In this document: one piece after another, positions 12,607 through 23,860 of the stretch
Numbering within the stretch: the first letter of the stretch is position 1
Layout of the letters: every line of letters starts with the position of its first letter
Assembly (NCBI RefSeq): GCF_000327385.1
Contig: NW_008708290.1
Span: 159,354 to 223,353, forward strand
Length of the DNA: 64,000 nt
Direction: 5' to 3'
From: Lottia gigantea
Taxonomy: Eukaryota; Mollusca; Gastropoda; Lottiidae
Notes under the pieces: generated by a model
Databases searched by the model: none
What the model was told of the DNA's origin: nothing
What the model saw: only the letters and a program-made list of their open reading frames with translations
Made by a program: the position numbers and the translations under genes

Positions 12607-14589
12607 ATATAAAGTATATATTTTCGTTATTTGGATATAATTCTTCTAAATTTTAGATGTTGCACGCATTCAAAAAATATTATAAATTATTAGAGGATTG
12701 GGGAACTTTTTTTTATTATTTTATTCATCCATAGGATATAAATAATCATTTTTAAAGAAACCAACTATCATATATTTTCAATTCCGAAAAATTACAAATT
12801 CAGGGTTATGGTATCCAGGATGCATTTTCGCTTTAGGTTTAAAAAAAATAAAGAAAAGTATATAAAATGAAAAAGAAAATAAATGACGAAATAAGATGGT
12901 CATATGTCTTATGACATGAGAACAGGTTCAAATATATTGCGCACTAATCATGGATCTAAACATTACACTAATCAATATCCTGGGAAAATGAAAATGACAA
13001 AAATATTTTTTTTTCAAAAGGGAATTTTGAGCTGAATCACCAATTTCAAGTGCTTAAAAAAAGCGTCTTTAGGGATTAAAAATTTTCAATTTTGATTTGG
13101 GTTGATTTGATTGGTCCATTTGATATTACGTCACAACTAAAAGACCACTGTCCAATTTCGCTGAACATTTGAGTTGTATTTCTGGTCAGCGGATTAATCA
13201 ATCTGTGAATAATAGACTTGTTACCCAATCAAACCACTATTTCCCCAATTCTAGATTTGTCTTTTTGAATTATAAGTGATTTAACCTCTGCGATGTTAAA
13301 CGTTTCGTTTTTACTATTCAGACCTTCGTATTGTTATGTATCATCTATTTTTAGACTTGAGCCTTATTCCTTGGGATCTGCTCTATTTAGGTCAACTTAC
13401 TCAACTCATTGATGAGTATTATTCATCTTTGTACTGTACTTTCAAGGTAGGAGTTAGTATGTGTAGGCTCTTGCATTCATCATAGAATCGTGTATTTCGT
13501 TTAAATCAAAGCAAATCATCATTTTATTTATTATTAAAGCGGATACAAATTTCCCCGACGTGTATATTAAAACATGAAACGACAAAAAAGAAAAAAAAAT
13601 TACGTTATATCCCTTTAGTTTTGACTCCAATCCTTTGTTGTGTATTCCAATACACATAGACCTTGGCTTCGAATTTGAAATGAACGTCAGGGATATATCA
13701 CGTCCCGTCAATTGATTGACTTCAAAGTTAAATAAACCACAAAATTCATTCCTGTTTATTTCAATACTTTTGGTAGTTTCTTAGCAAGAGAAGGGTGATT
13801 TTTTTTTGTACAAATTACTAATGACGTTAAATAACACAAGCTGTTGAACTGAAACAATTTTAGTTACACATGATACCTCTAAGAAATAATTTTCAGGAAT
13901 AAAGGGAATAACCTGCTGGCTAGGGGCCCCATGTACATTTTATGCTGAACATCGCATCATAGCACATAATTATAACTTTATAGTACTGCACATTCCCCAA
14001 GAAAAGATGGTTTCCGCTATATTCCGGGACCTGAAAAAAACTCATGTTTTAAAGTATACTCCTGATGGCACAATCAAGCTAATGCAGAATGATTACGTAT
14101 AAAAACTTTATTCCAAGGGATTTCCGCCCCTTTTATGACAACGCATGAGGTAATTGTGTGCAAAGTCCCTTTTTGAACAAACGTATTTTATGTGAGTAAT
14201 GCTCCTGCCTCTATATTAAACAATTAGTAATTCAACCCGGATGTGCCACGCCCACATCCTTTTTTTTGTCATAGGTGAATTCATTTTCAAAGTGTTTAGT
14301 TGTATTCCAAATTTCAAGATTCTACATCAAATAGGTCATAAGATATACATACACCAAGCTCATTGCTAGAGATGGCCCCTTACATTATTTAGTTAATTGT
14401 TAGCAAAGTATTCAAAAAAACAAATATTATTTATTTTATTTTTCTAAATATTTAGAAGTTACAATAATTAAATATTAAAGTCCTATAATTCGGGTATCTG
14501 TTTCGTTTGTTTCATTCAAAACTTCTAAAAAAAAATCTTAAACCATGATTCGACATTTTGTAACCATTGAGACGATAAAGCAATTTGTG
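12607..14589. other. Non-coding intergenic stretch
   Basis: AT-rich. A minus-strand frame at 13454-13711 shows no domain, signal peptide or splice partner. Nothing else is supported. Confidence 0.5.
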
Positions 14590-14840
14590 AGGTTCTATAG
14601 CACAGTCGGTTAGAGTGTTGGTTCTGTACATGAAACCATTTGCATTCTTAAACCGAACAAAATATGGCGGCTGTGGGTGCTATTCTCGATCAGCTTCTGA
14701 TAGTCCGATGACCCTGAATAAGTCATCTTCACTCATATTCCAGTCGATCCAGCTGTAATAATCCGAGAAAGATCAATGCCAAGGACCAGCTGGTAGTAAG
14801 GATCCTTAACCGAGAACCTAAGTTGTTATCCTTGTAAAAT
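14590..14840 (+). mobile_element. Second tRNA-derived SINE type (diverged)
   Basis: It begins with an A-box-like TAGCACAGTCGGTTAGAGTG. The B-box region is degraded. A body follows with GACCCTGAATAAGTCATC and CCAGTCGATCCAGCTGTAAT, the kind of body seen in many metazoan tRNA-SINEs. It differs from the SINE at 2435. The ends are approximate. Confidence 0.55.
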
Positions 14841-16143
14841 ATAGTTGTTACTTTCTCTTCTTTCTTTCTTATTCTCCTAGAGTTTTGCAGGGGCCGAAGT
14901 AGATTTAGTTTTCGATAATATAATATATGCTAGAGGCCTAGCAACCAAGGTTTTAAAAAAATTTCCCTTTTCATTAAAGAGTTAAAAATGAAGTCATAAC
15001 AAATCTCTACATGAAATTGCTTTAATTTGATTATCATTCCCAATATTGTTTATTATGTAGTAAATTAACGATAGATTGAGAAAACAATATGAAATATGGT
15101 GACATAAAGACACATTGGGATGTCGTTCTTTTGTTGGAGGAACAGGACGTTTAGTACACCATTGTGGAAATGATGTCAAATAACCGCCTCCGGTTGCAAT
15201 ATGAATGTGATAAAGTAATGCCAAATGTTCTAGGGGAAATGGTTGAAAAGATCAATGGCAAAATTGATTGAAAATAAAGTGATGCCCACTGTTCTAGAAG
15301 TGCATCAAAATCTAGAGAAACGTGTCCTTAAAATATCCGGAAGTTTGAACTAAAAAAATAAGTCATAAGTGTTTAAAAACATCACACGTAAGGTAACTAC
15401 TGTACGGATTTAAGCTAAAAAAAAAAACAAACAAAAAACGCCAAATGGTAGATAAATAGTCTCCCACTTATTCTAAATTTCTTATTCTTATTTCAACTCT
15501 TTTCAATATCGAGCCGTTATAAAGTCAAACACCAAAACTATGTCAATCTGCTTAATTAACAATTAGTGCTCTGTGTTTTTAATCAATCCTTATAAAATAA
15601 ATTCAATTCGATAGAAGAGGTAAATAACATATTTTATGAATATTTTTCAGGTATTATTTATGAAAATGTTGCACACTGTCCCTTTAAAATATAAATTAGC
15701 AAGGATTAATTAGTCATTTCAATTTATTTATCATTAAGAAAGATATCCGAAATATTTTTTTATCATTTTTATTACTATAGCAATGCATGACAGTGTAAGT
15801 CATTTTTTAGAAAAATAAATCAGCCTAACATAGGCTACGTGGGAATATTTTTTTCCGATGGACGCAGATTCTTTATTTCCTGTTTACTAGAAAATTAAAG
15901 CATACTCTTTCACATTTAAATAAAAAAAGAAAACGGATGACAAACAACAGCATGAACAGATTTGAAAACAAATGACCACTTTTTTTTCTGGTAATAATCA
16001 ATCACTTCCTTTAGGAAACTCAAATCGAATATCAATAGAAGATATTTATTGTTAAAATAGGCGGAGACACTGTTTCGATGCAAAACAACTTTCAATTGGC
16101 CTGACAGGTAACAATCGATTGGAAAATGTATTCACCTTACAGG
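14841..16143. other. Intergenic, upstream of gene B
   Basis: No supported gene. A short open frame on the minus strand at 14994-15224 has no recognisable feature. A fragment at about 15290-15360 resembles the AAATCTAGAGAAA and GTTTGAACTAAAAAAAT blocks of the repeat at 59635-59800. Confidence 0.5.
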
Positions 16144-16150
16144 TATATAA
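16144..16150 (+). promoter_or_regulatory. TATA box of gene B
   Basis: TATATAA lies 63 bp upstream of the start codon at 16207, with no intervening ATG. Confidence 0.6.
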
Positions 16151-16206
16151 ATCAAATCGATCAAGATATTTTTTAACTTCTGATCGGGTATCGAATTTCA
16201 TCTAAT

Positions 16207-19200
16207 ATGTTCTTCAAACTAACCACAAGTGCTTCCCTAGCAATAATCTTAACCATTTTCGCCTCAGGTAGGATTTTTAATTCCTTTATTGTTTAAATGA
16301 TAAAATGTTACATTAACATTAAATTGAAGTTTTGCATCGAAAATAAACTTATCTCTTCAATTTAAAAAGAAGCGAACTTAAGTGTTTGCACTTTACCGAA
16401 AAAAGCTTTGGTCTTATGGCAACTTAAAAGTAAATAATTTTAAATAGACAATATGAATAATAAATGACTTGTGCGAACTAAAATAAAATAGTAGGATCAT
16501 GATAGTAAATTATGTTTTAAGTATTTGAGGACTTTAAACATAAGATTTCACACAGAGATCGTTTCCGAATATTAAACTAATTTTTTAAAACTTTGTAGAT
16601 AATATTAGCTAGACGATAATTTCACGATATGACGATATGACATTTCGATATATACTCGGTATGCAACAATAATACTGTACCCGTATAATAGTTGAGAAGC
16701 TAATAGTTTTCCAAAATTAGTTTGTATACTACATGAGCAAGGTTCTGTTAAATAGTGTGCCATTGACCCATTTGAAATAATTAGAATACAAGTACGTCAA
16801 TATCGCAATCGGCTCTCAATTATGAACTCGTTTGTCTCGTAAATGACCAGAAAAAGTGATAAATGGCAAGTCCCATTGATAAACGTCCTCTAATGCAGCG
16901 TTTTAATTTTTTGTTGGGGGGAGGGGTATCAAATCCGAATGACATCGTTAATCTTAACCAACATTTGAACATGCATTTCATATACATCTCTGAGTTTGAA
17001 AGAGAATTGTCTGCAAAGTGCAATATCACAAGTAAAGGAAACAATTTCGTAGTTTCGCGGTCCGTTGGTTTGCGGATCTTGGCTAGTTATGTTAAAACCA
17101 TTTTTTTTTATTCCGGTCGGTGGCTCAAATATATATTAAACGGATTTAAATAAGACATAATGAAAGTAGGGATTATGTTTCTGGAGAATGGTCACGTACA
17201 AACATATAGTTAGAGTCAATATTGTTAAAGGGGTCCAATTCTTCAATTAGGATCATTCCAATTTTCAGTCAGTTTGTGGTCCCTGCAATTCTTCTTAAAC
17301 TAAGTGCTTAATGACGTCACTAATTCCGATGGGCCTTAAGTGATAAATAACATTTTGCGATTAGTGATGTTAGGAAACATCCATTTTTGTGGAATTGCAG
17401 GAACCATGGACGTCTGACTGAAAACTGGAATGGTGCAAATTGATGTTATCATTGTCTCCAATACACATAAATTTTTTTGTGAAACCTCTTTACCTTCCCT
17501 TTAACGCACTCTTTTAAATTACATGACCCGTGTAATTTGAACTCAGGGTTATGTTTAAATCCTTAAATATGATATGTAGCTTATTATCACTGTAATCTGA
17601 TATCTAATCCATGATACAGTACAGTGGCGATTGTACAACTTTGGATTGGATAAGGGCCACCGCCAAATTTTGTTCGAATCAGTTCCATATGAAAATTTTG
17701 AAAATAAAGGGCTCATATCATGTATTTTGAATAGTATTCTTTCCATATTATAATATTTTTACAATGAAAAAATGCATATTGATTTTGGGCCTTTGATTTC
17801 TAAGCTGATAACCCAGTCTTTGGTATTGTTTATGTGAGATTATTCGCTAACCTCTATTAATTAATTAATAAATTGAATAATGATTCAGTTAACATTCATT
17901 TATACTATAAAGCCACGCTTCTGTTTGCAATTATCAAATTATTTCATAAATCAAATTTATTGAAATTTTCTACAAATTGCTACAATATAAGATTCGGCAA
18001 GATTTAACATAGATTTGTCCAAAGATTATGACGATCTAGATTTGGCTAATAAATGATAAGGTTTTGGTGACAGGGTTATTCCCAAAACTCCCTCTAACTC
18101 CATCTCAGATTCGTCAATACGTGACAACGTATATCTCTGTAGAATGTTAGTAAAGATTAGAAACAATTCCATTCTGGCAAGTGAAGCACCGGGACAGGCA
18201 CGTGGACCAACAGAAAACGGGATCAGGTTATTGCTTTTGACAATTTTCCCATCTTCATCGAGGAATCTTTCCGGATTAAATTGTTTTGGATTTTCCCACA
18301 GCTTTTCATCCAAATGTACAGCCCTTATATCAGCAACTACTAAACATCCTTTTGGTATATGATATCCTTGGATTTTGGAATCTTTTGTTGTGGTATGAGG
18401 GAGTGTGGTATTGGCTATAGTTGAAATTCGCTGAACCTCTAGTAAAGTCGCCTCCGTATACACCATCTTATGTCTATCGGCCCATTTGACCGTTCTTCCC
18501 GAACCAACGATTTCATCAATTTCTTGTTGGCATTTCCTTTGAATTTCTGGATGTAGAATCAGATAAAGAAAAGCCCAATCCAGAGTGTTGGCAGTTGTGT
18601 CTGAACCAGCCAGGAATAAATCCAGTATTGTCGCCATAAAAACACCTTTGGTCAACGTTTTGGACTCATCCATGCTGGTCAGACCAACATCTATAAAGTC
18701 TCTTGGGTTCTCTTTCGATAAAGTTTCTTTATGTTCTGTAATCGTATTCGTAATATACGCTTTTATTTCCCCAATAACTGTTACAATTTCATTTAATTTT
18801 GATGCCACAAAAGGCAAAAAACGCAGCTGAGATATAACATTCAGTGGTGTATATGGTCCATCCCCATCGAATGCGATCTTCATGAAGGATACTATTTTGG
18901 TGAATTCTGGATCATCATTTTCAAATCTGGAACCGAAGACAACGCTACTAATGATATTACTCGTGCCTTTCATCATAATCTCATTAAGTCGAAGAGGTTG
19001 ATTTTCGCTCTTGGCAAACTCTTTTAAAATATATTCTGTCTCATCTAAAATTCTTTCTTCAATAGTAGCTTTTCCCACTCCGAGATCCCTCAAAGCTTGC
19101 AATGCCATTCGCCGCACATTTTGCCAATTTTGACCATTAGACCAAACTATGCCCGTCCCTTCTTTAGCCGCTTCGTTTGTGTCCCATAGTTTATCAGTCG

Positions 19201-21826
19201 GTCTGTCACTGAAGAGTTCTTTTTGTTTCACCAAAGCTTCATTTATCGATTCCATGTCACTAAGCACAATAAGAAGTTGACGCCCAAAATATATCCTATA
19301 CACAGGTCCGTATTGTTTTCTAAGTTCCTCAAAGTAAATATGTCTCCTTTTGTGATATGTCCAGTTTGAATCGAGAAAATTTCCTAGGAACGGTTTGAAA
19401 TTTGGACCAGGAGGAATTCCCGGTAGTTCGCGTTTGCTGAGAATATATCCAATAATAATAAGGACACACAATCCAATAAGAATCGTGAACATATTCACAT
19501 TTTCACTCAAAACGTCAAAAACCGCCATTATAAAACAGAATATGTTGTGGTTAACCACAATACTTAGCGTTCAACAGTTAAATGATATCACAATAAGTGG
19601 ACCACATCGTCCTATATAATGAACTCGTTTGAGGTTTTGTGGTATATTTCGTGAATATTTAACTGTTCTCATTGAAGTTATCCAGGGCGATATCAAATAT
19701 AAGAATCACGTCTGCTTTGAAGAAAATTACTTGATAAAAGCTTTGGTTTATCGAACCACTATTCCAGGGTTTATCGCAAATTAAAGGCACATATAAAACA
19801 ATTAATCTATATTTTTTTTTTATAATGCAGTGCAGCAAACTTGATTTATGTGGAGATCAGAATGATATTCGCCCAACCTTCCTCTTCCGCCTATTGATTT
19901 GTCATTGTAGGTAGAGTGATTGGAGTGGTATAGCAGCATAATAATGCCTATCTCTGAATCGTAGAAATTTGTATGTAGCAAAAGTTAATAACTTTAAAAC
20001 GAACCCCTAAACCCTGCAGATCGTTACCCCCAAAAAGAGTATTATCAAATAAATTTTCTTTCAGGTGTAAATGGCGATATCAACATTACCAGTATATTGG
20101 AAAAAGCTGATGATCCATGCGACTTAAACCAAGACTTGAGTAACTATAGCCCTGGCAGTTATGACTTAGAAACTCTGAGAAATATACTGGACACTCTGTT
20201 GTATGCGTGTGATGATTTATTTAGTCACTATGATCAGGTGGGGTTAAAACTAGAACATTTTAATGTCATGGAACAGAAAGTTTTGATTTATTTATTCTAG
20301 CCAGCGGTAATAACTTCTTTTCCTCAAAAATGACAAAAATTGAATCCAGCGTATAGTAATGCACTGTTTGGAATACGCCTACATGGCAGATAAATCCAAA
20401 AAAAGACCTCAGTGTTAGCAACTTGTAGCTCAAACACTTATAACGTTCAGAACGTTCGGATATAGGTGATGACAATATACTTTGAGCACATAAAAATCGT
20501 TTAACATAAAGATTATAATCTCTGTATACATATAGTTTTTATCTGAATGTTTCAGCTTTTTGGGTGTAATAATGTGGATGGGATGCAAACAGTAAAGGAG
20601 GAGATGAATTTATCAGTGAGTACCAAGAATTTCTTTTATCATACAGTATAGTCGGTCAGAAAGCAGTGTCGAAAAGCTATTTTCTATAAATAGACATTTT
20701 AGATGAAGCTCCAAAGATGCAACAGTCGTGATATGTTTTTTCGTGTATTTTCGTGTTTCTCCCGCACAGCTAGGTCTAGGTGAAATACCAATTGACTAGA
20801 TGCCAATGTATTGCCATAATGCTATATGACTATTTCAGGATGCAACCACATTGTCTACAGACGTCAAGACATACTATACATGGTTGTTATGGGCTCAAGA
20901 AGCAGAACTTCATATGAACAGTAGTTCAAGCATGAGAAATCCCTCTTTCGAGTTCTTGAAGTTAGACGAAACAGTCAATTCGATGATGCAGTTGGCGTGC
21001 TTGATGTTTGATCCAGACCTTGAGTCGACTGTTGAACTTCCACAAATTACATCTACAGATCCTGTCGACTATAGGTTCAGATCATGCGTAATATTCGAGT
21101 CCGTTCGTAACTTCACAAACGCAACTCTGGATCTACCATTAGAACGAAGTCGCCGAAGTAGTTACAGAGGACATCACATAAGGCCATACAAGGTCTTAGA
21201 TTTGAATCCATCACCACTTCAATACAATGAAGACATCCAAACTACAACGAAACCAATGGTGCCAATTCCAGATTCACAATTGATCAACCTGTGGACACAC
21301 ATTAAAGTTGGAAGGAACAGAAGACAACTGAACAATGCAAGAGGTATAATGGGATTTTATATTTTTCATTCACCCAGTAATATTAAAATATCTGATTTGC
21401 TACAACTACTATGTAAATGGAAATTTCCACAGACCTGGTGTGACTTTGGGACTGGGCTTTCCAACTAGTAATTCTAGTGAACCACGGTGAGATCGATTTC
21501 AGTGACGGGCATGATTTCGCCATTTTCTTCGTATGTCGAGATGTTATGCCCGTTGCCTTAGTTGGCAATGTTACGGATCGGACACATTGGCATGGAAGAG
21601 GTTTGTTCGCAAAATTGACCAAGAAGTTACGACCTACATAATATAGTATACATATTCTGCTAATCGAGCAAAATTCCCCTTTATTATCCAACATGAAAAG
21701 AAAATTTATTTCACGTTCAAAATTCGCAACATGTTTTTCTATTTAACAGGTGCCATTCCTAAGATGAATGAGGAGATGTCACCGATCAGAAAATTGTTAA
21801 TTAACCTGAAGATCAAACAGCACTAG
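16207..21826 (+). CDS. Gene B: secreted four-helix cytokine-like protein, five exons
   Basis: Exons: 16207-16267, 20065-20237, 20556-20615, 20839-21343 and 21750-21826 (291 aa); phases 1-0-0-1, all GT-AG. Residues 1-21 are a clean signal peptide (core LAIILTIFA). Cys38 is in the family PC motif. Helix A is about 53-77, B about 106-124 (TWLLWAQEAE), C about 134-156 and D about 178-194 (SCVIFESVR). The 3' extension after residue 198 has an RSRR furin-like site at 201-204 and further Arg-rich pieces; it is not as basic as the gene A tail. The last exon joins on a shared Gly codon. If intron 4 is retained, the frame instead stops at 21468, so an alternative C-terminus is possible. Intron 1 (3.8 kb) contains an antisense P450 gene and a MITE. 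Homology to gene A is clear in the long exon; function is inferred. Confidence 0.8.
17225..17504. repeat. TTAA-flanked foldback MITE, copy 2 (intact ends)
   Basis: TTAA-AGGGG at the left (17225) and CCCT-TTAA at the right (to 17504). Long inverted arms meet near AATGACGTCACTAATTC. Shared arm blocks include AATTTTCAGTCAG with its inverted partner CTGACTGAAAACTGGAAT. No coding capacity. It sits in intron 1 of gene B. The TTAA ends suggest piggyBac-type mobilisation. Confidence 0.75.
18026..19528 (-). CDS. Cytochrome P450, CYP2 clan, intronless, nested in gene B intron 1
   Basis: 500 aa in one uninterrupted exon; normal length for a microsomal P450. It is a heme-thiolate monooxygenase anchored in the ER membrane, using NADPH-P450 reductase; the substrate is unknown. 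The N-terminal anchor is about residues 12-31, followed by the hinge LPGIPPGP (35-42). Then come the C-helix WxxxR (WQNVR, 135-139), I-helix oxygen motif AGSDTT (307-312), K-helix ExxR (E364 to R367), PERF (419-422) and the heme loop FSVGPRACPG (438-447, Cys445 ligand). I chose the ATG at 19528 because the in-frame codons upstream start only with GTG and because a TATA box lies about 85-90 bp upstream. An AATAAA poly(A) signal lies at 17956-17961. CYP2-type genes usually have several introns, so this is probably an old but intact retrocopy. Confidence 0.95.
   Translation of the reverse strand: MAVFDVLSENVNMFTILIGLCVLIIIGYILSKRELPGIPPGPNFKPFLGNFLDSNWTYHKRRHIYFEELRKQYGPVYRIYFGRQLLIVLSDMESINEALVKQKELFSDRPTDKLWDTNEAAKEGTGIVWSNGQNWQNVRRMALQALRDLGVGKATIEERILDETEYILKEFAKSENQPLRLNEIMMKGTSNIISSVVFGSRFENDDPEFTKIVSFMKIAFDGDGPYTPLNVISQLRFLPFVASKLNEIVTVIGEIKAYITNTITEHKETLSKENPRDFIDVGLTSMDESKTLTKGVFMATILDLFLAGSDTTANTLDWAFLYLILHPEIQRKCQQEIDEIVGSGRTVKWADRHKMVYTEATLLEVQRISTIANTTLPHTTTKDSKIQGYHIPKGCLVVADIRAVHLDEKLWENPKQFNPERFLDEDGKIVKSNNLIPFSVGPRACPGASLARMELFLIFTNILQRYTLSRIDESEMELEGVLGITLSPKPYHLLAKSRSS
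19611..19618 (-). promoter_or_regulatory. TATA-like box of the P450 gene
   Basis: TATATAGG on the minus strand, placing a start site near 19585-19590. No ATG lies between that point and 19528. Confidence 0.5.
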
Positions 21827-22079
21827 TTACCCAAAATTCATAATCATATAGAACTCTTAGTTTATAAGAGTGACCAACTATGTTAGAACCATGTTTCTTA
21901 AGAGGAAACGTTACATGTATATGCTAAGCATAATAATATTATTTTCATATTTGGAATTCCGTCGTATATGCCGTGCATACTTTAGCTTCATGTATTTTCA
22001 TAATTACGTTTTTACAGTATTTTATAAATAAGCTTGATATGTTTTTTTTTTTAAATACAATTTTTGGTGCGTTTATTCA
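21827..22079. other. 3' flank of gene B
   Basis: AT-rich, presumably the 3' untranslated region. No exact AATAAA is seen close to the stop codon; an AAATAAG at about 22025 is the nearest candidate. Confidence 0.4.
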
Positions 22080-22400
22080 TGCGTTCTACAACTGACTTCC
22101 CCAAGCTTATTATCATGCTTAATGAAATTGTTTTATGAATAATCAACAACTGAATTTCGTTATTTTTTATCATGCTGAATTAATTTTTTTTATGAATAAT
22201 CAACAACTGACTTTCGTAATTTTTCATGATGCTGAATGAAATTGTTTTATGAATAATCAACAACTGAATTTCGTAACTTTTCATGATGCTGAATGAAATT
22301 TTTTTTATGAATAATCACAACTGAATTTCGTAATGTTTTATCTTGCTGAATGGAATTGATATATTGATAATCAACAACTGACTTTCCATCATGCAAAATT
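22080..22400. repeat. Tandem ~57-bp satellite block, about five copies
   Basis: Units carry ATGAATAATCAACAACTGAATTTCG or close variants, beginning near 22137, 22194, 22251, 22309 and 22366, with a partial unit before. It lies immediately 3' of gene B. Confidence 0.85.
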
Positions 22401-23035
22401 AAGTTATTATTTTTATAGTCAACTACCGTTCCTGGGTTTTCATCAATATTATACATTGATCTTCTTTGTTCCACTATTATCATAAAGTAAACAAATCGTA
22501 ATGCTTACTAAAGAATCTCTCGCCAGTATTGTGGTATAAATTATTAACAAAGGGTCATATTTATTAGGTTTATCACTGAATTTTTATCTTATTTTTAATT
22601 AACATATTGGTATCATCTTTGTAACACTGCATAATTTTTAGCAATAAATATTTTTTTCATGATCTGTTTTTGATTGTCCTGAAACCGCTGCTGTATGGTG
22701 CATGTACTAAAAAGGAACTACCCACCTATTGACAATGGAAACAGAGCTAGTTGTTCGTGTTTGTTTATGAAACCGGATTCCTAAGTATTCAGGATGTGAA
22801 TGAAAAGAAATTGCTTACACGACCAAATCTGGCATCTGGTTTTCGTTTTAAAAATTTATGACTTCTTTCAGTCATACCTTTTATCAGTCATTCGTCCAAT
22901 CATTTTCATGGAAACATGACCAAGGAACTCATTCTGAAAAATACATCACCGATGACCAAATATCTCAGTCAATGGACAATAGGCAAAATTTCATTTACAT
23001 TCGATTTTTCTGAATTATTTGGGAAATATAATCGG
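22401..23035. other. Non-coding stretch before the assembly gap
   Basis: AT-rich; I see nothing in it. Confidence 0.5.
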
Positions 23036-23085
23036 NNNNNNNNNNNNNNNNNNNNNNNNNNNNNNNNNNNNNNNNNNNNNNNNNN
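23036..23085. other. Assembly gap (50 N)
   Basis: A run of exactly 50 N, probably a placeholder of arbitrary length. Sequence and distance across it are unknown. Confidence 1.
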
Positions 23086-23524
23086 TTAAGCTTCAGAATT
23101 TTGACATTTAAATTGTTGCCTATTATTTCTACCACAATTTCATTGGTTTATTTCTCTGACTCAATTTGTATATTTCTGTGACGTTCTCGGATGTTCATTG
23201 GCTAAATCGACTGTCATAATTATTCGATCACCATGAATCAGTCATATTAAGTAAGATGTGAACTTCTGAATAGGAAAATAGAACGTTATTTATAGCACAA
23301 GGTTATGACTGACAATGAATCGGAAATAATTATGTTGATAACAAGCAAACGAATTTACGAGATTTACTCACAATAGAAATAATGTTCAATATTTAGACCT
23401 CAAATCGAAACGGAATGGATTTTACATCCCACTTTTTGCAGCGTATTGCAAGCCTGTAATGGACTGGGTTTTTCATGAATGACAATGAAAAAATTAGGTT
23501 GACTTATCCGATTAGTTAATTATA

Positions 23525-23860
23525 ATAATAATAACTTTATTTTGGCAACCCATTTAGACAGAAGTCTGATTTTCAATAGGTCCCACTAAACTACATATTA
23601 TATACAAGATTACAGAAAGAATAAAAATACAGAAAATAACATAAAACATAAATACATTTACAAAGTAACATGGATGAGGAAAGAAATATGAAAATGTAAC
23701 CACTATGTTTCCCCACGAAACTGCGAATTATATACAAAGTATATAATAAAAACACAGAAAACATATATACATTTACAATGTAACATGGATGAGGAAAGAA
23801 GCATGACAATGCATCACGGATGTGGTGAAAAATATAAAAATGTAAACAATGTGTTTCTTA
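23525..23860 (-). mobile_element. 3' end of a retroposon with internal ~130-bp duplication
   Basis: On the minus strand it ends in CCAAAATAAAGTTATTATTATTATAA, the kind of microsatellite tail seen on non-LTR elements and their SINEs. Inside are two diverged direct copies containing TATATACAA, ACATTTACAAAGTAACATGG and GATGAGGAAAGAA. No coding part survives. Confidence 0.5.

Noticed and set aside
16820-17153. Open frames on both strands inside gene B intron 1
   Set aside because: Mutual antisense shadows with no recognisable domain; one contains a G homopolymer typical of repeat-derived sequence.
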